This document shows, one piece after another, positions 6,794-13,885 of a stretch of 16,216 nt of DNA. Position 1 is the stretch's first letter, and the number at the start of each line of letters is the position of its first letter. The notes under the pieces were generated by a model. It searched no databases and was not told where the DNA came from. It was given only the letters and a program-made list of their open reading frames with translations. The translations under genes were made by a program, and so were the position numbers. The DNA comes from Faecalibacterium prausnitzii (GTDB lineage: Bacteria; Bacillota; Clostridia; Oscillospirales; Ruminococcaceae), in the NCBI GenBank assembly GCA_002313795.1, contig DCCL01000158.1:1-16216 (forward strand). The letters run 5' to 3'.

Positions 6794-6904
6794 TCATACG
6801 GACTCTCCTCGTCCCTGAAGAGTGCTTACAAGGGCAGTGATCTGCGGCTTCAGGATAGATGCTTTCAGAAGAGAATCGTCGTCCCGGTTAGAGTCAAAAG
6901 ACAT
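6794..6904 (-). CDS. Possible 36-residue small ORF
   Basis: An ATG at 6904 with a strong ribosome binding site (GGAGGAG, 5-6 bp spacing) opens a 36-codon frame reading MSFDSNRDDDSLLKASILKP and onward, ending with TGA at 6794. The product is acidic at the start with an amphipathic second half. It fills most of the otherwise empty gap between the DUF697 gene and the 72-residue gene. No homologue is known to me. The good Shine-Dalgarno and its place in the operon are the only support; it could instead be a leader peptide that couples translation to the next gene. Confidence 0.5.
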   Translation of the reverse strand: MSFDSNRDDDSLLKASILKPQITALVSTLQGRGESV

Positions 6905-6980
6905 AAGGACTCCTCCGATATGAAAAGAGGGCGCATGGAGCACTCAGAAGCTTTTATGGAGCAATGTTTTGTCCCAATGC

Positions 6981-7499
6981 TCAGAGAACGCCAAAGCGTT
7001 TTTTCTTCTTAGTAGAAGCAGCAGCCGATTTGGCACTAGAATTTACATTGTCCACAAAGTCGCCAAAATCATGCTGAACGGTCTTAGCTGTGTCGAGGAT
7101 GCTTTCTGCATCAGGGTCAAGACTCTTGTGGTAGAAATCGTCTGCAACCATCCAGCCAAGCGTTTCCGTCAGAGTGATCGAAGTTCCGGCACTGATGACG
7201 CCGCCAACCAGAGTCCCGACACCGGGAATGCCCTTGATGATATTGGAAAAGATGGCCCTGCCGGCCTGACTGGCCATTGTGCCGCCGAGGATGGATTTGG
7301 CAGCGGCTTCGGACAGAGGAATATCAAAAACACGTCCCAATCCGATGATCATGGCGACCTGTGCGCCGGTGATGGGAATGGTATCTGCCATGGGGATCGG
7401 GATGACACCGGCGGCAGCAGCGGCCGTCGTGGCGGTATGGATGACAGCAGCACATTTGCTCTTGAGTTCATCGGGCATCGTTGTTTTAGGCTTAGACAT
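6981..7499 (-). CDS. DUF697 family membrane protein
   Basis: A 172-residue protein. After a short charged N-terminus come hydrophobic stretches with the signature of the DUF697 family: IHTATTAAAAAGVIPIPMAD (20-39), then TGAQVAMIIGLGRVFDI and IPGVGTLVGGVISAGTSITL (91-110). The C-terminal 50 residues are polar and end in KKKKRFGVL. DUF697 domains usually follow a GTPase domain in larger proteins; here the domain stands alone, so a partner may act in trans. The ATG at 7499 has AGAGGAGG just upstream. It overlaps the end of the zinc-ribbon gene by 8 bp, which suggests translational coupling. Likely location is the cytoplasmic membrane; the role is unknown. Confidence 0.85.
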   Translation of the reverse strand: MSKPKTTMPDELKSKCAAVIHTATTAAAAAGVIPIPMADTIPITGAQVAMIIGLGRVFDIPLSEAAAKSILGGTMASQAGRAIFSNIIKGIPGVGTLVGGVISAGTSITLTETLGWMVADDFYHKSLDPDAESILDTAKTVQHDFGDFVDNVNSSAKSAAASTKKKKRFGVL

Positions 7500-7716
7500 T
7501 TTTTCCTCCTCTGAAAGTTGCGCCGCAGTTAGTGCAGCACTTCTTTCCACCCTGAATTTGTACTGTCAGTTTTCCGCAGTTGGGGCAGCGTTCGCCGCGG
7601 CCCCTGCCCGCGATGGGAACGACCATCTTATACCCGCATTTTGTACATTCGCGGTTTTCGCCGACGGTCCTGAAAAATGTAAACTGCTTGCAGTTCGGAC
7701 AGAGTTTTCCGGCCAA
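7492..7716 (-). CDS. Double zinc-ribbon small protein
   Basis: About 74 residues with two zinc-ribbon units: CPNC then CTKC in the first half, CPNC then CTNC in the second (the latter in KKCCTNCG). The spacing suits two four-cysteine zinc sites, as in small nucleic-acid or protein-binding zinc ribbons. A basic GRGRG linker joins the two. Two starts are possible: GTG at 7725 lies directly on the Shine-Dalgarno GGGAGG, so the TTG at 7716, about 8 bases downstream of it, is preferred. The gene is first in the cassette and overlaps the DUF697 start by 8 bp. Its promoter carries a (TA)9 tract. A role in RNA or DNA binding is possible but not shown. Confidence 0.82.
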   Translation of the reverse strand: MAGKLCPNCKQFTFFRTVGENRECTKCGYKMVVPIAGRGRGERCPNCGKLTVQIQGGKKCCTNCGATFRGGKNV

Positions 7717-7770
7717 AAGGCCCACCTCCCGAATGATCTTGTCGAGGAATGATGAATTTTATCTATATCA

Positions 7771-7797
7771 ATTATATATATATATATATACTGTCAA
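7771..7797 (-). promoter_or_regulatory. Probable phase-variable promoter of the small-gene cassette
   Basis: TTGACA (7792-7797) is followed by G and (TA)9 running straight into AT. The best -10, TATAAT (7771-7776), is therefore made of the last repeats, and the spacer is 15 bp. One more TA unit would give the ideal 17 bp. Dinucleotide TA tracts between -35 and -10 are known to switch promoters by slippage, as in Haemophilus fimbrial genes. Confidence 0.6.
7773..7790. repeat. (TA)9 dinucleotide repeat
   Basis: Nine uninterrupted TA units inside a promoter spacer, in an otherwise GC-rich region. Short tandem repeats like this gain and lose units during replication. Confidence 0.95.
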
Positions 7798-7857
7798 CAG
7801 TCATATTGCACATGAAATCAATGAAAAATCTGGACGGTTTGTCGAAATTCAAGACAA

Positions 7858-7904
7858 AATAAAAGCACCCGCAGTGCCCCCTTTCGGGAGAGCACTGCGG
7901 GTGC
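7858..7904 (-). terminator. Terminator after the SDR (gluconate dehydrogenase type) gene
   Basis: A perfect 13-bp stem, GCACCCGCAGTGC (7865-7877) with its complement (7892-7904), and a 14-base loop. It is followed on the minus strand by TTTTATTTT. It lies 17 bp after the stop codon. Confidence 0.92.
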
Positions 7905-7920
7905 AGATTATGCGGGAAGG

Positions 7921-8730
7921 TTACTGCGGCTGCTTGCCGATGTAAGCCAGGATGCCGCCGTCAACGTACAGGATGAGGCCGTTGACGAAGTCGGAAGCCT
8001 CAGAAGCCAGGAAGACAGCGGGTCCACCCAGGTCCTCGGGGTTGCCCCAGCGGCCTGCGGGGGTCTTGGCGACGATGAAGCTGTCGAAGGGATGACGGCT
8101 GCCGTCGGGCTGACGCTCGCGCAGAGGTGCGGTCTGCGGGGTAGCGATGTAGCCGGGGCCGATGCCGTTGCACTGGATGTTGTACTGGCCGTACTCGGAG
8201 GCGATGTTCTTGGTCAGCATCTTCAGGCCGCCCTTGGCAGCAGCGTAGGCGGAGACGGTCTCACGGCCCAGCTCGCTCATCATGGAGCAGATGTTGATGA
8301 TCTTGCCGCCGCCCTGAGCGATCATGTCGGGGATGACAGCCTTGGAGACGATGAACGGAGCGTTCAGGTCAACGTCCACCACCTGACGGAACTCGGCAGC
8401 GGTCATCTCGGTCATGGGGATGCGCTTGATGATGCCGGCGTTGTTGACCAGGATGTTGATATGGCCGACTTCCTCGGTGATCTTTGCCACCATGGCGTTG
8501 ACGGCGTCCTCGTCGCAGACGTTGCAGACATAGCCGTGAGCCTTGATGCCGGCCTCGGCGTAAGCAGCCAGGCCCTTATCGACCAGCTCCTGCTTCAGGT
8601 CGTTGAAAACGATGGTAGCACCGTTGGCGGCCATTGCCTTTGCGATAGCCATGCCGATGCCGTAGGATGCGCCGGTGATGAGCGCGACCTTGCCGGTCAG
8701 GTCAAAAGATTTGGGAGTGCACTGTGCCAT
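7921..8730 (-). CDS. SDR oxidoreductase, gluconate 5-dehydrogenase type
   Basis: A 269-residue NAD(P)-dependent short-chain dehydrogenase. The cofactor motif GASYGIG is at 20-26, NNAG at 96-99, the catalytic serine in NICSMMS, and Y162/K166 in YAAAK. The C-terminal stretch (HPFDSFIVAKTPAGRWG, then ILYVDGGILAYIGKQP) matches proteins annotated as gluconate 5-dehydrogenase (IdnO-like), which interconvert gluconate and 5-ketogluconate; 2-keto-3-deoxygluconate 5-dehydrogenase (KduD) is the main alternative. The ATG at 8730 follows TTGGAGG. It is monocistronic, with its own promoter and terminator. Two GTATAC-centred sites in the promoter and leader resemble operators of GntR-type gluconate/uronate regulators, which fits the substrate. 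Confidence 0.9.
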   Translation of the reverse strand: MAQCTPKSFDLTGKVALITGASYGIGMAIAKAMAANGATIVFNDLKQELVDKGLAAYAEAGIKAHGYVCNVCDEDAVNAMVAKITEEVGHINILVNNAGIIKRIPMTEMTAAEFRQVVDVDLNAPFIVSKAVIPDMIAQGGGKIINICSMMSELGRETVSAYAAAKGGLKMLTKNIASEYGQYNIQCNGIGPGYIATPQTAPLRERQPDGSRHPFDSFIVAKTPAGRWGNPEDLGGPAVFLASEASDFVNGLILYVDGGILAYIGKQPQ

Positions 8731-8780
8731 AATGAAGTCCTCCAATTCTGATTTTGCTTTGCGGTGCGGTGCGCTGCCGG

Positions 8781-8792
8781 GAGTATACCAGA
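8781..8792. promoter_or_regulatory. GntR-type operator candidate 2 (GAGTATACCAGA)
   Basis: A second GTATAC-centred site in the leader. The half GTATACCA matches the GGTATACC form known for UxuR/ExuR-type operators. It is weaker than candidate 1, but the pairing within one leader is suggestive. Confidence 0.4.
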
Positions 8793-8846
8793 TGTCCTCG
8801 GCTGCAGTCACGGAAACCGCAGCCGGACCTCCCGGCTATCCGCCCT

Positions 8847-8858
8847 CTTGTATACTAG
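8847..8858. promoter_or_regulatory. GntR-type operator candidate 1 (CTTGTATACTAG)
   Basis: A near-palindrome centred on GTATAC, adjacent to the -10 and over the predicted start of transcription. It is one base from the TTGTATACAA core known for the Bacillus GntR operator. A second GTATAC site lies 67 bp away. Confidence 0.5.
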
Positions 8859-8860
8859 AG

Positions 8861-8889
8861 TAACATTCTTTGATTCTACTGTCAAGGTA
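8861..8889 (-). promoter_or_regulatory. Promoter of the gluconate dehydrogenase-type gene
   Basis: TTGACA followed 17 bp later by TACTCT on the minus strand, just upstream of the GTATAC site at 8847-8858. The leader to the start codon is about 120 nt. Confidence 0.7.
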
Positions 8890-9004
8890 CTTTCTTGGCA
8901 TGTTTACTGCAAATTTTTTGCTTTCGCACAGCGTTTTCGTGAAATTGTCATAAAGATGGGCCGAAACGCGGGGAGGATTGCGGCTTGTTGCACACAATGA
9001 CGAT

Positions 9005-9778
9005 TCAGCCCAGTTTTTTCTTCTGCTGCCGGGCCACGATGGGCATCAGCAGGGGGATGGGAACGAGCCGCTGGGCTGTCGTCGCCGCCCGCATCAGGGC
9101 CGATGGGACAATAATAATTTTGCGGTGCAGCATCCCCCGCATGGCTTCCTCCACACAGAGCTCCGGACTGATGCCCCGCAGGGCGAACACCACGTCGGCA
9201 CGGTCGTTGAACTCAGTGTTTACCGGGCCGGGGCAGAGGGCACAGACATAGACCGGGCTGTGCTGCTCCCGCAGCTCTTCGGCTACGCCCCGGGTCAGGC
9301 TGACCACATAGGCTTTGGAGGCATAATAGCCCGCCATATAGGGCCCGCCGGGCAGGAGGCCGGCAGAAGAGGCCACGTTCAGCACGGTGCCGAAGCCCTG
9401 AGTCTCCATCTTCTGGACGGCGAACTTGAACAGCCGGTGCATGGCAAGGACATTGACCTTTGCCATGGAGAGCTCTTTGTCGCAGCTGGTCTCGAGGAAG
9501 CTGCCGCAGACGCCGAAACCGGCGTTGTTGATGAAGATATCCAGCCGCTCGTCAGCCAGTTCGGCACAGAGGCGGTCAAGCTCGCTCTCCTGCTCCAGGT
9601 CAGCGGGCAGGATGCGGCAGAAGGCGTTGTATTTCCCGGTCAATTCTGCGGCCAGAGCCTTGAGCCGGTCAACGCGGCGGGCGGTGAGGATGACCCGGAA
9701 GCCGAGGCGGGCGTACCGGCGGGCAAATTCCCGGCCGATGCCGGAGGATGCGCCGGTGATCCAGACAGTTTTGGGCAT
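9005..9778 (-). CDS. SDR family NAD(P)-dependent oxidoreductase, substrate unknown
   Basis: A 257-residue classical short-chain dehydrogenase: TGASSGIG at 8-15 binds the cofactor, TARR near 32-35 suggests NADP preference, NNAG is at 84-87, and the active site is S137/S138 with Y151 and K155 in YYASK. The C-terminal third is hydrophobic and ends in basic RQQKKKLG, suggesting membrane association, as in DltE/YqjQ-like SDRs. The substrate cannot be told from sequence. The ATG at 9778 lies 3 bp after the stop of the aldo/keto reductase gene, whose last codons contain this gene's AAGGAG. The two are therefore one operon and probably translationally coupled. No clear terminator follows. Confidence 0.9.
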   Translation of the reverse strand: MPKTVWITGASSGIGREFARRYARLGFRVILTARRVDRLKALAAELTGKYNAFCRILPADLEQESELDRLCAELADERLDIFINNAGFGVCGSFLETSCDKELSMAKVNVLAMHRLFKFAVQKMETQGFGTVLNVASSAGLLPGGPYMAGYYASKAYVVSLTRGVAEELREQHSPVYVCALCPGPVNTEFNDRADVVFALRGISPELCVEEAMRGMLHRKIIIVPSALMRAATTAQRLVPIPLLMPIVARQQKKKLG

Positions 9779-9781
9779 GAT

Positions 9782-10786
9782 TTACTCCTTGTAATAGAAT
9801 CCGGAAGCTTTGTCGATGGCTTCCAGCTCTTCTGCGGTGAAGCTGGTGTTATTCAGGGCGGCGATGTTGTCGAGGATCTGCTGGGGCTTGGAGGCGCCGA
9901 TGAGGACGCTGGTGACTTTGCCATCCTTCAGGATCCAGGCCAGTGCCATCTCGGCCAGAGTCTGGCCGCGGGCGGCAGCGATATCGTTCAGGGCACGGAT
10001 CTGGGCCAGCTTTTCCTCGGTGAGGGTGGTCTCCTTCAGGAACCGGCCATCGGTGCGGATGCGGCTGTCCTCGGGGATGCCGTGAAGATACCGGTTGGTC
10101 AGCAGACCCTGAGCCAGCGGGCTGAAGGCGATGATGCCCTTGTTGAGACGGACGGCGGTCTCTTTCAGGCCGTTCTGCTCAATGGTGCGGTCAAAGATGG
10201 AGTAACGGTTCTGGTTGATGACGAAGGGCACGTGCAGCTCGTCGAGGATGACACAGGCCTTTTCCAGCGTCTCACCGTTGTAGTTGGACAGGCCGGCGTA
10301 GAGGGCCTTGCCACTCTGCACAGCCTGTGCCAGAGCGCCCATGGTCTCTTCCAGCGGGGTGTTGGGGTCCATCCGGTGGTGGTAGAAGATATCCACATAC
10401 TCAAGGCCCATCCGCTTCAGGCTCTGGTCGAGGCTGGCCAGCAGGTATTTCCGGCTGCCCCAGTCACCGTAGGGGCCATCCCACATGGTATAGCCCGCCT
10501 TGGTGCTGATGATGAGCTCATCGCGGTAGGGGGCGAGGTCTTCCTTGAAGATGCGCCCGAAGTTCTTCTCAGCACTGCCCGGCTCAGGGCCGTAGTTGTT
10601 GGCCAGGTCAAAGTGGGTGATGCCGTTGTCGAAAGCCGTGCGGCAGAGGGTGCGCATGTTCTCGAAGCTGGACGTATCACCAAAGTTGTGCCACAGGCCC
10701 AGCGAAACGGCGGGCAGCATCAGGCCGCTCTTGCCGCAGCGGTGGTAGGGCAGGACGGAATAGCGTGCAGAGGATGCAGTGTACAT
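9782..10786 (-). CDS. yghZ: Aldo/keto reductase, YghZ-type (L-glyceraldehyde 3-phosphate reductase family)
   Basis: A 334-residue NADPH-dependent aldo/keto reductase with a TIM-barrel fold. Long blocks match E. coli YghZ as I remember it, including CGKSGLMLPAVSLGLWHNFG (17-36), DLANNYGPEPGSAE and SRKYLLASLDQSLKRMGLEY (111-130). The catalytic tetrad is D60, Y65, K96 and H137. The E. coli enzyme reduces L-glyceraldehyde 3-phosphate and methylglyoxal, so detoxification of reactive aldehydes is likely. The ATG at 10786 follows AAAAGGAG; the frame extends about 22 codons upstream without a better start. It is the first gene of a two-gene operon with the SDR downstream. Confidence 0.93.
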   Translation of the reverse strand: MYTASSARYSVLPYHRCGKSGLMLPAVSLGLWHNFGDTSSFENMRTLCRTAFDNGITHFDLANNYGPEPGSAEKNFGRIFKEDLAPYRDELIISTKAGYTMWDGPYGDWGSRKYLLASLDQSLKRMGLEYVDIFYHHRMDPNTPLEETMGALAQAVQSGKALYAGLSNYNGETLEKACVILDELHVPFVINQNRYSIFDRTIEQNGLKETAVRLNKGIIAFSPLAQGLLTNRYLHGIPEDSRIRTDGRFLKETTLTEEKLAQIRALNDIAAARGQTLAEMALAWILKDGKVTSVLIGASKPQQILDNIAALNNTSFTAEELEAIDKASGFYYKE

Positions 10787-10917
10787 GGCGAAGGACTCCT
10801 TTTCTTGATTTTTTATTGTGAATTTTATAAAGAATGCCAGACAAAACGGCATCTTTGTAAGGTGCAGTTTGCAGATGCTGGCGATGCATCAAAAATGCGG
10901 ACTGCCCTGTTTCCCTT

Positions 10918-10946
10918 ATTGTAGCATGGCAGAGGGGCAGAATCCA
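10918..10946 (-). promoter_or_regulatory. Candidate promoter of the aldo/keto reductase operon
   Basis: An extended -10, TGC-TACAAT (TACAAT at 10918-10923), with a weak -35 TGGATT (10941-10946) 17 bp upstream. The leader is about 125 nt and contains only weak imperfect hairpins. Confidence 0.5.
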
Positions 10947-10973
10947 TTCAAAATTTTGCTGCCGACATATAAA

Positions 10974-11017
10974 ATAAAAAAGAGCCGCGCCCGGCGGTGC
11001 AGTCGCCGGGCGCGGCT
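10974..11017 (-). terminator. Terminator after the small membrane protein gene
   Basis: A perfect 14-bp GC-only-rich stem (10983-10996 with 11004-11017) and a 7-base loop, then CTTTTTTATTTT on the minus strand. A strong intrinsic terminator 26 bp after the stop codon. Confidence 0.94.
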
Positions 11018-11043
11018 ATCGAAAAGAGAAGAAATAGGAAATG

Positions 11044-11577
11044 TCAGATGTCGGCGCTGCCCTCAGAGGTCATAACGCTCCGTGCAGCCAGAGCACGGGC
11101 AGGCTTCATGAGCAGCACGCAGCCGCCGTTGAAGACCAGAGAGCCCACGATGTACACCCCGAAGAAGAGGGGCAGGTTGGCGGCGAAGGTGGCACTGTCG
11201 ATGCAGGCCACGGTCAGGTAGGCAAAACCCACGTTATTGAGCACTTTGGGGGCGTAGGGGTGCAGGATGATGAGGATGAAGAGCACCACGCCCAGCGGGA
11301 GGAGCAGGCCCAGCATTCCGCCCAGCACGGGGGTCAGGGCACCGATGGCCAGCATGGCGATGACGGTGAGCACCATGCCCACCAGACCGCCCAGCTCCAC
11401 GCTGATGAAGCGCTCTTTGAGGTCACCCTCCATGGTGAAGAGCATGATGTTGCTCAGGAAGACCAGCCAGCTGTACTGGAAATCGATGGCGTGAAAAAAG
11501 GCATTGGCTACAAGGATCCAGGCCACCATCATCAGACGGAAGTAGAGCAGGAAACGCTTGGTAACAGTTTCGTTCAT
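11044..11577 (-). CDS. Small polytopic membrane protein, family not recognised
   Basis: A 177-residue protein with about five hydrophobic segments (near 12-28, 34-47, 62-82, 86-105 and 116-155). There is a short charged loop EGDLKERFISVE after the second segment and a polar C-terminus. No catalytic motif or known transporter signature is visible. I cannot name the family; it recalls some DUF-type inner membrane proteins, but no match is claimed. The ATG at 11577 has only a weak Shine-Dalgarno (AGTGAGAA). The gene is divergent from the nucleotidyltransferase, with a strong promoter of its own and a strong terminator, so it is monocistronic. Confidence 0.8.
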   Translation of the reverse strand: MNETVTKRFLLYFRLMMVAWILVANAFFHAIDFQYSWLVFLSNIMLFTMEGDLKERFISVELGGLVGMVLTVIAMLAIGALTPVLGGMLGLLLPLGVVLFILIILHPYAPKVLNNVGFAYLTVACIDSATFAANLPLFFGVYIVGSLVFNGGCVLLMKPARALAARSVMTSEGSADI

Positions 11578-11645
11578 GGGAAGATTCTCACTTTCTTGCT
11601 GCGGCCCCGGAAAGACGGCTGGCCGGTGTTCGGTCGGATGATGCC

Positions 11646-11674
11646 ATTATACCCGCTCTGAGCACAAAAGGCAA
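11646..11674 (-). promoter_or_regulatory. Promoter of the small membrane protein gene
   Basis: TTGCCT (11669-11674) and a consensus TATAAT (11646-11651) spaced 17 bp apart on the minus strand. Confidence 0.8.
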
Positions 11675-11733
11675 GATTTAATTGCCGAAATATGCAAGAA
11701 TAAATTGCTAAAATCAAAAATGTGCACCTTGTC

Positions 11734-11762
11734 TTGTTGCCGGAGCGGGTTTGGAGTATAAT
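11734..11762 (+). promoter_or_regulatory. Promoter of the nucleotidyltransferase gene
   Basis: TTGTTG (11734-11739) and a consensus TATAAT (11757-11762) with a 17-bp spacer on the plus strand. About 40 bp follow to the start codon, with GAGGAGG in front of the ATG. The promoter is divergent from the one at 11646-11674, and the AT-rich stretch between them could serve both. Confidence 0.8.
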
Positions 11763-11804
11763 AAAAATGGAACATAAAATACCTTTTTGAGGAGGAAATA
11801 AAAT

Positions 11805-12725
11805 ATGGATAAACCGGTACTGGTGGTCATGGCGGCAGGCATGGGCAGCCGCTACGGCGGCATGAAGCAGATCGACCCGGTGGGCCCCAACGGTCAGGTC
11901 ATCGTGGACTACTCTCTCTACGACGCCCGCCGCGCAGGCTTTGAGACGGTCATCTTCATTATCAAGCATGAGATCGAGGATGCTTTCAAAAAGGCCATCG
12001 GCGACCGCGTTTCCAAGGTGATGAACGTGAAGTACGCTTTCCAGCAGCTGGATGAGCTGCCTGAAGGCTATGCCATCCCGGAGGGCCGGGTCAAGCCCTG
12101 GGGCACCTGCCACGCCGTTCTGGCCGCAAAGCCCTACATCCACGGCCCCTTCGCCGTCATCAATGCGGATGACTACTACGGCCCGGAGGCTTTCAAGGTC
12201 ATCTATGATTATCTCTCCACCCATGCGGACGGGGAAGTCTACGACTACTGCATGGTGAGCTACCTGCTGAAGAATACCGTCTCCGAGAACGGCAGCGTGG
12301 CCCGGGGCATCTGCGCACTGAACAAAGATCACACCCTCCACAGCGTCACCGAGCGCACCCGCATCGAGACCTATGAGGGCGGCATCCACTACACCGAAGA
12401 CGGCGGCGAAAGCTGGAACGACCTGCCCGGCGATACCCCTGTGAGCATGAACCTCTGGGGCTTCGGGGAGAGCTTCCTCCGGGAGGCCGACCGCCGCTTT
12501 GCGGGCTGGCTGGACGAGAACCTGAAAAAGAACCCCCTCAAGTGTGAATACTTCCTGCCGCTGGTAGTGAGTGAGCTCATCGAGGAGAAGAAGGCCGCTG
12601 TCCAGGTGCTGCGCAGCACCGATAAGTGGTATGGCGTCACCTACCGGGAAGATAAGCCCGTGGTGGTAGACGCCATTGCAAAGAAGACCGCAGACGGCCT
12701 CTACCCGGAGAACCTCTGGGCCTGA
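11805..12725 (+). CDS. Sugar-phosphate nucleotidyltransferase family protein
   Basis: A 306-residue protein and the only plus-strand gene here. The N-terminus VVMAAGMGSRYGGMKQ (7-22) is the nucleotide-binding signature GxGxRxGGxK of sugar-1-phosphate nucleotidyltransferases. WGTCHAVLAAKPYIHGPF followed by VINADDYYG gives the substrate loop and the metal-binding aspartates. The second half (VPVSMNLWGFGE-like segment, KCEYFLPLVVSELI) matches the group often annotated simply as nucleotidyltransferase, near but distinct from GalU and RmlA. The sugar and nucleotide are therefore uncertain. It stands alone between its own promoter and a strong terminator, so context does not help with the pathway. 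Confidence 0.9.
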   Translation: MDKPVLVVMAAGMGSRYGGMKQIDPVGPNGQVIVDYSLYDARRAGFETVIFIIKHEIEDAFKKAIGDRVSKVMNVKYAFQQLDELPEGYAIPEGRVKPWGTCHAVLAAKPYIHGPFAVINADDYYGPEAFKVIYDYLSTHADGEVYDYCMVSYLLKNTVSENGSVARGICALNKDHTLHSVTERTRIETYEGGIHYTEDGGESWNDLPGDTPVSMNLWGFGESFLREADRRFAGWLDENLKKNPLKCEYFLPLVVSELIEEKKAAVQVLRSTDKWYGVTYREDKPVVVDAIAKKTADGLYPENLWA

Positions 12726-12745
12726 TATTGACCTGCTCAAAACGG

Positions 12746-12784
12746 AAAACGGCTGGTGCAGCTCTGAACTGCACCAGCCGTTTT
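12746..12784. terminator. Bidirectional terminator between convergent genes
   Basis: A perfect 16-bp stem (12746-12761 with 12769-12784) with a 7-base loop. Each arm ends in A/T runs, so it can serve the nucleotidyltransferase gene on the plus strand and the CmpB-type gene on the minus strand, whose stop lies 7 bp away. Confidence 0.94.
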
Positions 12785-12790
12785 TCCATC

Positions 12791-13870
12791 TCACTGAGAA
12801 GTAAAATCGTGGTCGAAGGTATGGGGGTATTCTTTCTGGAGCTGCTTCAGCAGGCTGTCCAGCGAACGGTTGTTCTGGCCGTGCTTCAGCTGAGGGTATG
12901 CCTTCAGCATACGGTGTTTGCCCAGCAGGGGCGTGCTGCTGCGGGTGCGGGCCTGCATGGCCTGTGCCCGTGCGGCCAGCTCGTCGGCCAGCTGTTCCAG
13001 CTGGAGCAGGGAGGCCGTCCGTTCGGCTTTGCCCTGCGCTGCCAGCTTGACGGCCTTTGCCGCCTCGGCAGCGTTGAGCCGGGCCGTCTGGCTGGCACGG
13101 CGGGCGGCTTCCATGGCCTCGTCGGCGCGGCTGCGCATGGCAGCTGCAGCCTCACGGGGCGAAAGCCGGGTGTAGCTGTCCCGGGCCTCGGCGGCGGCAA
13201 GCTTGAACTGCAGACGGCTCTCGTCCACTTTCTTGTCCATATCCATGGCGGTGGAGCCCAGCAGCTCGGTCATGGCGTCGCTGACAGCGTGCATGCTGTC
13301 GGCCACCTTTTCCAGAGCATCCAGCTCACGGGCCAGGTCAGAGGCGGCAAAGCCGGTAGCCACCGCGTCGGCGGCATAGATGGCGTAGAGCACGCACATG
13401 AGGATGAAGCCTACTGTCGTGGGCACCATCTCCACCAGTGAGGCGATGGCGGGATGGATGACCTTGACCATCACCATGGTGCCCACGCCCCAGAGCAGGG
13501 AGAACTGCAGGCAGATATAGCCGCCGATGTTGAAGGGAAAATCGCTGTAGTCCCACCAGCGGGTGCGGTAGAGCTTGTACAGCGCCCAGCCGCCGATGAG
13601 TTCCAGCGCACTGGGAAGGATGACGCCGCCCAGATAGAGCAGGAGCAGATTGTGCTCCAGCGGCGTCAGTACAAAGAGGACCAGGATCATGCCGAATCCG
13701 TAAATGGGGCAGACCGGGCCGTTGAGGAAGCCCCGGTTCACCAGCTCGCCGGTGGTGACGGCGGCATAGATGACCTCAAGGCACCAGCCCAGACAGGAAT
13801 AGATCAGAAAATAAGCGAGGATCTGATACAGCGAAAGGCCGCAGACCATCGTATTGAGGAAAAACGACAC
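12791..13870 (-). CDS. CmpB-type putative ABC transporter permease with long helical tail
   Basis: A 359-residue protein. Residues 1-170 form about five membrane helices and carry the motifs of the family called putative ABC transporter permease (CmpB, PF06541 as I recall): CLGWCLEVIYA, GFLNGPVCPIYGFG and RWWDYSDFPFNIGGYICLQF. Its transport role is unproven. Residues 175-330 are a long Ala/Arg/Lys/Glu-rich, probably coiled-coil cytoplasmic domain, larger than usual for the family. Translation starts at GTG 13870 with GGAGG seven bases upstream. The gene starts 15 bp after the stop of the DUF6472-type gene, so it is the last gene of the minus-strand run from the alanyl-tRNA editing gene. Confidence 0.9.
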   Translation of the reverse strand: MSFFLNTMVCGLSLYQILAYFLIYSCLGWCLEVIYAAVTTGELVNRGFLNGPVCPIYGFGMILVLFVLTPLEHNLLLLYLGGVILPSALELIGGWALYKLYRTRWWDYSDFPFNIGGYICLQFSLLWGVGTMVMVKVIHPAIASLVEMVPTTVGFILMCVLYAIYAADAVATGFAASDLARELDALEKVADSMHAVSDAMTELLGSTAMDMDKKVDESRLQFKLAAAEARDSYTRLSPREAAAAMRSRADEAMEAARRASQTARLNAAEAAKAVKLAAQGKAERTASLLQLEQLADELAARAQAMQARTRSSTPLLGKHRMLKAYPQLKHGQNNRSLDSLLKQLQKEYPHTFDHDFTSQ

Positions 13871-13885
13871 GAAAACACCTCCGCT

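Noticed and set aside
8978..10924. Long plus-strand open frame (648 codons) opposite the SDR and aldo/keto reductase
   Set aside because: Same reason: the minus-strand genes have clear catalytic motifs and ribosome binding sites; the plus-strand product resembles nothing.
11574..12794. Minus-strand open frame (406 codons) opposite the nucleotidyltransferase
   Set aside because: The plus-strand gene has the full nucleotidyltransferase signature, promoter and terminator; the antisense frame runs through the terminator and has no start signal.
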